64,000 bases of DNA from Prosapia bicincta. Taxonomy: Eukaryota > Arthropoda > Insecta > Hemiptera > Cercopidae. Both the position numbers and the translations under genes were made by a program. The DNA is taken from the NCBI GenBank assembly GCA_036971475.1, contig JBAIZL010000376.1, positions 7,169,501 through 7,233,500 on the forward strand, in the 5' to 3' direction. The notes below the pieces were generated by a model. The model was not told where the DNA came from. It did no database searches and was given only the letters and a program-made list of their open reading frames with translations. This document shows, one piece after another, positions 34,690 to 45,322 of the stretch (position 1 is its first letter; every line of letters begins with the position of its first letter).

Positions 34690-35850
34690 TTCTTTTTTCG
34701 GTCGTAGTGAAGCTATATTTCTTTTCTGATAAAAAGCACGTTCGGGTTGCTTCTTTACAAAAGATCTCTGACGATATTTAGTATTAAAACCAGTGTCACT
34801 ATAAAGTCATATATTATCTTTCTATTTGTTAATTGTATGGAATTAATTAATTCCGTTCCACAAGAATAAACCATTTCAAGAACATCAGGCGCTCTGCTCG
34901 CTTGAAATAGACAGACATAACCTAAAGCAATATTGGCCAATACTTGTAACTTGTGTTGTTCAAGAACGCCATAATTAACTTCAACATTTTTTAACCCATA
35001 GATAATGGATTCCTTTATTAATGAAAACAGTTACAAACACAAATAACATTATAAATTAATACAAAATACAAAATATAATACAGAGAAATTAGGAAAAGTA
35101 AAAATAAGGTAAATATTACATAAATAAATAAGATCAAATATTAATACAATACAATAAACTTAGATTCACATTATAATATACAAATCAAAACAAAATTAAT
35201 CCAATCTAAGGTGTTTTATCGTAGACGTTTTCCCCTTATCTGGGACGTCTCTGTAGCGTTCCATCCCTCAGGTTCACGTGAAAGCAATAGATGTTTGGTT
35301 TCACAAAGTTTTTATCCAAGGTTTATTTACTTATTTTGTTAGTCGCAGGAGTTTCTGTAAAGATAAAAGGTTTAATAAAGCAGTACATATATAATATATA
35401 GCATAGTAATATGTTAATAACAGTAAACAAAGAGTGAATAGAATTATTGGAAATAGTTTAAAGTTACAAACACCTAGTGATATTATACGGAGTAAGAAAA
35501 TACTATTCTGAATAATAAAGGTGTAATGTGTGAATAGAACAGTAGGCTTTATATTGTATAACTTATATAATTGCGTACCAACTTGTACTTACTTGGTGAT
35601 TAAAGAATATTATTTAAAACATTTTAATTGTATGAAATCCTTCAAAATATCTTTATATAAACGTAAAAATCAAATTATTTGCTGTCACTGTACAAAATAA
35701 GTAAATGAACAATTTTTGAAGAAGTAAACCGTTGTAGTTGTTATCAACTAGCACCGAAACAAAAATAAATTAGTTTCTAAGGAAACTAATATTAAAATAG
35801 ATAATTGTTACAGTAATAATGTAGGTATTGTTAGACCGCCATCGAAAGGA
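34690..35850 (+). repeat. Unassigned ~1.2-kb dispersed repeat family, copy 1
   Basis: This matches 56085-57310 in order. Shared blocks include AAAGCACGTTCGGGTTG, TATCTTTCTATTTGTTAAT, TGCTCGCTTGAAATAGA, CCAATACTTGTAA, a run of ATACAAA-type AT-rich sequence, and AGGAGTTTCTGTAA. It ends in TTTCTAAGGAAACTAATA. Its last 300 bp also match 58471-58770. It has no coding capacity and no terminal repeats that I could find. It could be a non-autonomous retroelement or a long non-coding DNA element. Confidence 0.7.
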
Positions 35851-36292
35851 GCAGAAACTATCGATATTAGAGCTCCCATACATTAGAATGTACTATAACT
35901 TGTAATATATCATTAGGCTATACTACTTATTAAATATAATTCTTACTATATAGTAAAATCCGTGTATATAGAAAAATAATCTTTCAATAAAGTATAGATT
36001 CAAATATAACCCTGACGGAAAGGTTAGTTAATACATCTGAATGTTTGCTTCCTGGCTATTCGAACAGAATATGTAAAAGCGTCGACCTTATGACGAGGCT
36101 ATGTTTAACTACCGATTTTGTAGATTCACAAACGTATGACATGCAGATTACGGCCCAAAATATTCCCTCTAATAGTCACCAAGAATATTATCAATGAGGG
36201 ATTTTCTTTTTCAGTTGCTGCTTTAAATCGTATAATCAAAGCTTTAGGTATTTATTTAATAATCTGGGAACTACTGATAAAGGATATCTTCA
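35851..36292. other. Gene-free stretch
   Basis: No feature seen. The frame at 36136-36474 owes its length to the CA microsatellite. Confidence 0.4.
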
Positions 36293-36296
36293 AACA

Positions 36297-36335
<39 letters not shown>

Positions 36336-36336
36336 A

Positions 36337-36368
<32 letters not shown>
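36293..36368. repeat. (CA)n microsatellite, interrupted
   Basis: CA units with single-base interruptions (CT, AAA) at 36329-36338 and 36355-36358. Confidence 0.95.
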
Positions 36369-36847
36369 GCGTATTAACGATTCTTACTTATTCAAAACCC
36401 TGTTGTTGTTGTGTTGTGCCAACCACAACCTTCTCCAGAACATAGATTTAGACAGAATGCGTGAGAGACAATAGATAAAATAATAATAAAGAGAAGACAT
36501 TGGTTTCGATCTATTCACAAAAAACTTCAATGCCACACACCTGTTCCCAACTTAGAAAAATTAGCTTCTCTTATTTAAGAAGCTTGATTAGATTACCAGT
36601 TAACGTTAGCGTTAAACACATGCATCTTTGTACCTTAGTATATATTAAATTTTGCGAATTATTTCGTTGATGATTTAACTGAGAACTTATTTTCCACAAG
36701 GTTTGATATTTTTGCAAGTAGCCATATTAGTTGTTATTTCAACAAGGTACATAACTGTAGTATCACGTCATCATTTAGAGAAACACTGCAACTTTGCCAC
36801 GATTTGCAGGAAACCAATTTAGGAAACGCCTAAACACGCATACACCT

Positions 36848-36986
36848 AAACACTCACACACACACACACACGCAGTCACGCAAGCATATATATAGACAGA
36901 CACACACACACACACGCACACTCACACATACATACTTACACACACAACACACAAATACACACACAAACACACACACATACATACAG
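36848..36986. repeat. Degenerate CA-rich simple sequence
   Basis: Several short (CA)n runs are broken by CG, TA and GA dinucleotides. It looks like an old, decaying microsatellite. Confidence 0.85.
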
Positions 36987-36989
36987 ATA

Positions 36990-39900
36990 GTTAAGAAACT
37001 TTGAGGAGTAAATGACCGATGAAGATAATACATACAGTATCACATTTACAATATTATTACAGACATACATAGGCGGATGAAGTTCCTAGAACCTCTCCTT
37101 CATGGTGCAGGATGTTACCGTTCCATAACATTAATCATGAAACTTATTGCACAGAAATACCAATTATTTATAAGGTTACTTTAGAGAAGGTCAAAACTGG
37201 ATCGAAACATCATGAGATCGAAGAAAAATATAAAGATTATGATTAGCCTGGGACACTGTCGTAATGACAAAACATATTTGAAGAACGATCAAGAAATGAC
37301 TTGAATGATGAATCATTGAATCTGACTTTTAAGAGCCGTCCTATAGGTGAACTTATACATATTCATTAGTTTTGAATTCCCTACCTTCTGCTTCTACGCC
37401 AGAATAGGAGAAATGTTTTCAGAAAAATAAATCTTTGATGACAAAAGAGAATAAAAATAAAGTTTGTCGGTCCGAAAGTAGAACAACAATAATTTATACA
37501 TATAGTTTTAGCTACCTTTAAATACATATATAGATTTTGAGCTATACATGTTGTTATTGATATTTATTAAATAATGAGAAAAAGTAGCGAAACTATGAAT
37601 ATGTACATACATTCATCTCATACTCGTTTCGATGACTTTGTTTTTAGTCATATCAGGAAATCATTATAATTAACAACTTAAAGTTTGTTCCATTCCTAAT
37701 ATATAGCCTATATATTATGAGTGTTATTATTATTATTATTTATTAGAAGAATAGAATGTAATAGATATTTTACTTTATGTATGGTTTATCTTAAGTCATC
37801 CTAAATGGATTGAATGGATTTATTAGTTATAAATTTTTCAAGTGCATGAATTATATATTTTTACCTAATTGATGGCCAAGACTTAATTAGGAAATGTGCT
37901 TCCGTCTTGTGCATCCTAATGGGACGAGGTGCTGTTTCTGATTGTCCGACTCGTGGGTAGACCATTTAGGCTGGATAGATGTCCGATTGCACTTCCCGGA
38001 CCGAAGTAATCAGATGAGTTATTGAAGTCTGGAAACCTAGTCGTTCAGAAGGTGCTTCTGATCCTCAGTAGTTGTAGAAAAACGGTGTTACGATCTCGGG
38101 CTCGGAATTGTTGTTGAACTCTGAGTGATAGAGACGATGTGCGGCTAAAAGCAAGTGGTGACGATGAAATGATTAATTCGTGTTTTCCCGGAGTATGTTT
38201 TAGGGGTATATCCTTTAAACTGAACATTTAACATCAGTGTTCAAAGTGCATTCCGTTATCCAAATTGTAATATTATGCATCGCGCATTGTTATGTGAACA
38301 CTAAGTTATAAAAATAAGTTTGAACGCAAAATGAACCGAAAATAAGTAGGCGTAAAGTGGTTTTCTAACGCCTAAATAAATATCAAGAATAGTTAATTCA
38401 AAATTAAAAATTTTATGAAGCGTAGCAAAGCAAACTGTAGAAAATTATTAGATAGAAATTAGTAGAGAATAACGAGTGACAAAAAACAGATTTTTTAAAA
38501 ATTATATACAATAAGATTCAATTTAAACCCAACTATCGAGATAAAAAAGATATTTTGTGAGGTCAAACCGAAAAGGAACCAATCGGAGCGAGACCAGGAG
38601 CCGAGGAGGAGCGAAAGCGAGTAGTCAAGGTTCTACCCTGGACGAAGGACAGACCGGAAATGTTATTATTTCATGTCTCTTTTATATGGGTTTCTACAAA
38701 GGATTTTTGTTTATATGTAATGTTTTAATGACAAGATACAATTATTAGAAATAAATTCAGTAATTTGAATTTGAATGTGGATAAATCTACAGAAAAGAAC
38801 TCGGTTAAACAATTATAACAATTTAATTTTGAATTGAATAAATATAATCAAAGAAGATAAAAGTAGATTAAATTGTGATTGGTAGTAAGACAAGAGCAAA
38901 TAATTTGAGAATATTTGAAAATAATTTTCAAATAAAAGTATAGTATTAAAATGTAAAGAAGAGGAAAATGGGTTTTAAAAAAATAATTAATTAAAATTTT
39001 ACGGAAGTAAATGGGAGATTCGATTATAATTTGGAAATAAAATATTTGAACAGTTATTGAAAACTAAAGAAAGTTAAATAGCATCACATAATAATAAAGA
39101 AGGATATTAAAACAAACTTTTGTTCAATATTGCATATTTCTGAAGGTTAATTTTTTGTTTATAAATCGTTACAGATTGGTTTATTGAGTTGTTAAATGTA
39201 ATATAGGTTACAGAATAATTAACGTTAAGTTATTATAATTGTTTTTAATAATTTGAGAATTTTAAATTAAAATTTTTAATTTTAAAATGATTTTTTATAT
39301 ATACAGTTAAGTTAGAAGTAAAATTCCTGAGACTAGTAAATATTTATATAAATAAAATTCAATTGCATTTACTAACTTACGACTAAGACGACTAAGAGTT
39401 CAATTTATTTTTCACGAAACAAATTTCTTAAATAATAATACAATGTGGTCACTAAGTTGTGTGATGCCTTTAAATAAAAGTTTCCCCGAGATATAATGAC
39501 TCAAAGAGTTAAATATCAGTAAGTTAGGTTTATAAACTCAAAGTCCAGTGAATGTTTCTCAGGCCGAATTTGGCAAGCAGCAGAACAGGTTCTGGATCGT
39601 GTCAGATCTGCTTGTTTCAAATTTTGCCTGCCTCGGCGGTCTAACAAATAAGTGTGGTTCCGGAGGAAAACAACAGTAAAGAGAGGGAGCCTGCATGCGC
39701 TGGGTACGGTAGACCTTCGCAGTGTGTGTGTGTGTGTGTGCATTCGATTTTGCAAATTCTTAAGATTTAAATATTCAATAAATAAAAACTCAACAATTGA
39801 TGTTATGATTATTAGGTTCCTTAACAACGAAATTAATTTTTCTTCAGGCAAAGAACCTACAATCGAAGTCTTTGTCACATCTTGAAGTATTACAGTTACA

Positions 39901-41534
39901 GTGATAGTACTTAGTTACATTCCATCGATCACATAGATAATTTTCGACTGAGCGCAGATAGCTTAAAAACAAATGGAAGTTATATATTACTTAAATCATT
40001 TAAATCATAAAATCAAGACAGTTTTTATTTAGTTGAATATTAAATATTCCTTAAGTAAACCATGGCATAATGAAGATCAGTTTATTTTTATTCTTGACCC
40101 ACAATATTTCAGAAAATGTTTTCTTTATTTCTGGAACATTCTAAGATATAATCACGTTTCTACAGTCGATACATGTAAATACATTGAGTTTATAATTGCA
40201 TAAAATGGCTTATAATTGCACAGGCTTAGAAAGTTCTAAATGCAAACACATAATAATCAAGCATTTCTCCTATTTCTTATTTAAAATAATGAGTTTTTTT
40301 CTAATTATTTGTCTATTAGTAACTACTTATTTATAAATAATTTCTTTTTATTAAGAAAGTCTAGAATGGAAATATTCAAATAGTTGAAAATAAACGAAAA
40401 AAAACATTTTCTTACTTGTTTGCAAACGTTGATCCTTTTAATTTCACACAGGAGATTTACTTTGCTAAAAAACAAATTTGAAATAATTGTAAATACACTA
40501 AAAGAGATAGGCTTTTACTATAGTTATGAGTCATTCCACATTGCTAGGTATTTTCCGACCAACTCTCCCTACAAACGTGAGAACTATCAAATTTTAGAAA
40601 AATTACAAATTGTAAATAAAATATTTCGACTACACTTGAAGAGAACAAACAGTCCATATGTGGTGACGTAATAATAAAATCAGACTATCTGATGATGTCT
40701 AAAATAGAATACTAAGAACAGTTATTATCAAACAGTTTTATTATGTTTTCCATTCTTCTTATTATTATCATTGTATAACCCTGCTATTATTATTATAAAT
40801 TAGTTATTTTATTTAATAAACCCTTTAGTATTGTGCTTACACTCTTCACGTGTATTTTTGCGTTTAAACCATTTCAAATTTTTGTATGCTTGCATATAAA
40901 TGTGCGTTTCTGTAATACTTTCAAAAGTAGTTTAATTTGTTATAGTAATATTGTACAAGGCATAAGTTACAAATATAGCATCACTTTAAGAGCGAGTCTT
41001 GTGCCCTATTTTAGGAAGCAGGATTACAATCTGGCGCAAGTCTTTAGTAAACACAATCCTTAAGGTCAGTAGAGAGCTACGGCGAGTCTTAACCATACAA
41101 TTTTGCAGAACTTGAACAGTTAAATTATCAAAAGTATACTTTAATGGAGGATTACATTGGATGGGAAGCTACAGTATAGCTTTGTTTATCGCCCACTATC
41201 TACAGTGATTTATATGACCCCCCAATGTGGAATCTACATGGTCGTTTTGGCTTTAAGGGTTAATCATCTCTAACTGGACAAAAGGGGGGGGGGTTAGAAT
41301 GCAGAGATATTATAGTTGAAGGTTTTATGTATTATTAAATTTTCCAAAGAAACACATATTTACATTATTCGTAAATACATAGTAAGCATTCTATATTTTA
41401 TTTCAATAACATATTCATATAAATTCAATCGAGAAAATTCATTACTTTGACGATGATTCTAAAGAAGAATAACCATTATTCTCGTTCATCATGGATCTAC
41501 AAACTTTAACTGTGAGGAATTCTTCGTGCAGCCA
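36990..41534. other. 4.5-kb stretch without a recognised gene
   Basis: GC-richer patches lie at 37870-38200, 38550-38670 and 39540-39720. A hairpin (CCTAATT...AATTAGG) is at about 37865-37891, and a short (TG)n run at 39722-39740. They resemble pieces of decayed retroelements (leader- or LTR-like), but no protein motif or paired LTR could be seen. The 95-codon frame at 40384-40671 (basic, no known motif) is the only AT-context frame that reads at all like a protein. I cannot name it. Confidence 0.35.
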
Positions 41535-43196
41535 TATTCATACTAATTCTCCGTCGTATCAGCCTATATACGTCAAGGCGTGTTGCTAAAGTGCGAGTAC
41601 TAATTCTCCGTCGTATCAGCCTATATACGTCAAGGCGTGTTGCTAAAGTGCGAGTACTAATTCTCCGTCGTATCAGCCTATATACGTCAAGGCGTGTTGC
41701 TAAAGTGCGAGTACTAATTCTCCGTCGTATCAGCCTATATACGTCAAGGCGTGTTGCTAAAGTGCGAGTACTAATTCTCCGTCGTATCAGCCTTTATACG
41801 TCAAGGCGTGTTTCTAAAGTGCGAGTACTAATTCTCCGTCGTATCAGCCTTTATACGTCAAGGCGTGTTTCTAAAATGCGAGTACTAATTCTCCGTCGTA
41901 TCAGCCTTTATACGTCAAGGCGTGTTGCTAAAGTGCGAGTACTAATTCTCCGTCGTATCAGCCTATATACGTCAAGGCGTGTTGCTAAAGTGCGAGTACT
42001 AATTCTTCGTCGTATCAGCCTATATACGTCAAGGCGTGTTGCTAAAGTGCGAGTACTAATTCTCCGTCGTATCAGCCTTTATACGTCAAGGCGTGTTGCT
42101 AAAGTGCGAGTACTAATTCTCCGTCGTATCAGCCTATATACGTCAAGGCGTGTTGCTAAAGTGCGAGTACTAATTCCCCGTCGTATCAGCCTATATACGT
42201 CAAGGCGTGTTGCTAAAGTGCGAGTACTAATTCTCCGTCGTATCAGCCTTTATACGTCAAGGCGTGTTGCTAAAGTGCGAGTACTAATTCTTCGTCGTAT
42301 CAGCCTATATACGTCAAGGCGTGTTGCTAAAGTGCGAGTACTAATTCTCCGTCGTATCAGCCTATATACGTCAAGGCGTGTTTCTAAAGTGCGAGTACTA
42401 ATTCTCCGTCGTATCAGCCTTTATACGTCAAGGCGTGTTTCTAAAATGCGAGTACTAATTCTCCGTCGTATCAGCCTTTATACGTCAAGGCGTGTTGCTA
42501 AAGTGCGAGTACTAATTCTCCGTCGTATCAGCCTATATACGTCAAGGCGTGTTGCTAAAGTGCGAGTACTAATTCTCCGTCGTATCAGCCTATATACGTC
42601 AAGGCGTGTTGCTAAAGTGCGAGTACTAATTCTCCGTCGTATCAGCCTTTATACGTCAAGGCGTGTTGCTAAAGTGCGAGTACTAATTCTTCGTCGTATC
42701 AGCCTATATACGTCAAGGCGTGTTGCTAAAGTGCGAGTACTAATTCTCCGTCGTATCAGCCTATATACGTCAAGGCGTGTGGCTAAAGTGTGAGTACTAA
42801 TTCTTCGTCGTATCAGCCTATATACGTCAAGGCGTGTTGCTAAAGTGCGAGTACTAATTCTCCGTCGTATCAGCCTATATACGTCAAGGCGTGTTGCTAA
42901 AGTGCGAGTACTAATTCTCCGTCGTATCAGCCTTTATACGTCAAGGCGTGTTGCTAAAGTGCGAGTACTAATTCTCCGTCGTATCAGCCTATATACGTCA
43001 AGGCGTGTTGCTAAAGTGCGAGTACTAATTCTCCGTCGTATCAGCCTATATACGTCAAGGCGTGTTGCTAAAGTTCGAGTACTAATTCTCCGTCGTATCA
43101 GCCTATATACGTCAAGGCGTGTTGCTAAAGTGCGAGTACTAATTCTCCGTCGTATCAGCCTATATACGTCAAGGCGTATTGCTAAAGTGCGAGTAC
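41535..43196. repeat. 57-bp minisatellite, about 29 units, with 10-unit higher-order period
   Basis: The unit starts GTGCGAGTACTAATTCTCCG and ends TGTTGCTAAA. Units begin at 41591 plus multiples of 57. Variants are few: CC or TC after AATTCT, TATATACG or TTATACG, TTGCT or TTTCT, and a rare ATGCG start. The ATGCG start occurs at 41876 and 42446, exactly 570 bp apart, each preceded by a TTTCT unit. This shows a duplicated block of 10 units. Because 57 is divisible by three, one plus frame stays open (400 and 128 codons, a repeated 19-residue Arg-rich motif). This is most likely an artefact. The minus frame is closed by TAA in the TTATACG variants. Confidence 0.97.
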
Positions 43197-44149
43197 CTTT
43201 CCCACAACGTTGTGAATATAATTCAGTATAATACGTAACATATATTGCACCTTAACGTAAGGCACAGATACTCCTTCTTCCCAAACATATAGGTTTGCAA
43301 GGAAAGATTCTCAGAGCAGGCACCTGTTTTAAATCTCTATAAAAAATAGGCTCATCCACATCTACAACGGTTTTCTATAGAAATAAAAATTTATCGAAGT
43401 AAACATGTGATAACCGCAAATGCTTTTATTAAATAATATTACGACACATAATTTGAATGAACGTACATCGCAACTAGCGAGCATGCTCTTGGATCCCTCT
43501 AACTGACCCCAAACAGCTCACTTTACAGCAAAACTGACAGCATCACTCACTTGAGTAGGCGCCCAAATGCTTTGTTTATCCTATAGAATGGCAAATGAAA
43601 AGCTGCACTTCAACATGTCTTTGAAATTTGGAAAAATGAGAATAGTTTTACAACTTTAGGTGTTTATATTCTCAAATATTTTCGTAATGTATTATAACAA
43701 TGAAAACATTGTGGAAATATTTAATGAAATCAGTTACGTCTAACCAAAAGTAAATGTTTCCATGAAAAACATGTATTTGGTGCAATCTACTGTAAAACTA
43801 TCACTGTCAAGAGATTATTAATTAAAATATTTTTAAAAAGTGCTACAGCTGATTTCTTTCTTTCTGATCAGAAATTTCGAAGATTAATTTGTCAAGTCTA
43901 GAAACGCCGCATTATGTATGTCAGAGTTTATATAGGACAATTACTGTTATTTTATGATGAGTTCTTGGGCCGAATTCCTAACCTAAGAACAGTTATAATA
44001 GAATTTCCTAATGATTAACTTTTCTTTATTCAAAGATTTAGGGCTATTTTTCGGCGACAGAAAATAGACTACACTCTTTGATAAACTTTATGAAGTGTAA
44101 AACTATATCTTTTATTTCTATGTAGGAAACATATACAATCGCGAAATAC
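43197..44149. other. Gene-free stretch
   Basis: No feature supported. Confidence 0.4.
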
Positions 44150-44620
44150 TGACGTGTCAATGAGATTATGTATAACTCTAATTTCCAATCCCATCTATTT
44201 GTCAAATTGTTAAATAGGGGGGAAATATATTACCTACAGTGGAAGAAAGGAACGTTAGTTGTAGTTGTGATTGTGATATTGGTAAACAAATTTATTCATA
44301 TATTTAGAATTCACTCAGAGGCCTATATTTTATTCATACACAAACCAACGGTTTGTAACAAGTACTTCGTTTTATAGTTTACCCAAATATATTGTCACAA
44401 CTTCTCCTACCGGTGTCCGCATTCAATTCTCTCATCCCAACCTTCATTAAAATCAATATGGTATTCTTTAGATATTGTCTGGCAAAGACCAGATCCATAA
44501 AAAAACAAAAAAAAAATTGTCTTTATTTATAAGAGATGAAATTTGTCGTGAGAGGTTTTAAAATACTTATACCCTGATCGCAAACTTTACGTTTAGTGCA
44601 AATGTCTGTTAGATATAATA
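44150..44620 (+). repeat. Unassigned dispersed repeat pair, copy 1
   Basis: It matches 53290-53720. Shared blocks are GAAAGGAACGTTAGTTGTAG/TTGTGATTGTGATATT, TTATAGTTTACCCAAA, GTCACAACTTCTCCTAC, CATTCAATTCTCTCATCC and ATACTTATACCCTGATC, in the same order. The two are clearly diverged. There is no coding potential in common, and the 69-codon frame at 44168-44377 is not conserved in the other copy. Confidence 0.7.
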
Positions 44621-45189
44621 ATAATCTACTATTGACAAAATATTATTCAAGGTCACACAACCAACAATATACTAAATAACTGTACCCTGACAAAGAAATA
44701 CATACCCATATTTCTGCAAATAAATAATAAAAATCTGTTGAATTGTCAAAATAGCGTCGTTTAAATGAGGCTATGTAAATAGTTAAAAAGAAGAGTATTA
44801 TAATTCTGAATTGACCCAAAGCTATAAACTGCCAATTCTTCTTATTTCATCTACCTCCAGAATGTTCCTGGTTGGTTTTTGCCAGGGTACGATTATTGTA
44901 ACAGTTTAAAAGTTTTAGAATCGCTATTACCAATTCTTAGTTTACTAAGATTTGCAACTTCTGTCAACGGATGTGTGATCTAATTACGGGTATTATAAGA
45001 TGGCCGGAATAAATCTCACAATATCCCAACTTAGACGTCACTCACGGCGTTTAAATCTCTTACAAAAACAACGTTATTTTTAACTTTGTTTTATATTTAT
45101 CTACTTAGAAAAAAATAAAATTAATTTATTTTATACGTTTTGATGGTGCACAAATATTATTAAGTGTCACTTTCTGGGTCTAAATCAAA

Positions 45190-45278
45190 CAGTACAATAT
45201 AGCAAACAAGATGTTACAAATCAGAGTGACTCCTAGGGTCACTCTAAATTTTAGCTTCTTGTTTGCTAGATTGCAATT
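45190..45278. repeat. Long foldback (imperfect palindrome, ~90 bp)
   Basis: The inner arms AGAGTGAC (45223-45230) and GTCACTCT (45238-45245) flank a 7-base centre. The outer arms AGCAAACAAGA (45201-45211) and TCTTGTTTGCT (45257-45267) are perfect and exactly symmetric about the same centre. The 11-base spacers between them pair at about half their positions, and weaker pairing continues outward. It could be a foldback MITE or a hairpin RNA precursor. A hammerhead-like core starts 15 bp downstream. Confidence 0.85.
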
Positions 45279-45292
45279 TTGAAATAAGACGT

Positions 45293-45322
45293 CTGATGAT
45301 GATAATGACATGGTTATCGAAA
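45293..45322 (+). ncRNA. Hammerhead-like ribozyme core motif
   Basis: CTGATGA (45293-45299), one base, GATAA (45301-45305), an 8-base loop, TTATC (45314-45318) and GAAA (45319-45322) follow the order core-stem II-core of a hammerhead ribozyme. Stem II is a perfect 5 bp. One extra base sits between CTGATGA and stem II, as at 51.6 kb. Stem I pairing is not convincing, so self-cleavage is unlikely without further partners. It may be the relic of a Penelope-like 3' end. Confidence 0.35.

Noticed and set aside
41591..43231. Two long plus-strand reading frames (400 and 128 codons) as a repetitive protein gene
   Set aside because: They exist because the 57-bp unit is divisible by three; there is no flanking exon, start context or promoter. 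Treated as a minisatellite.
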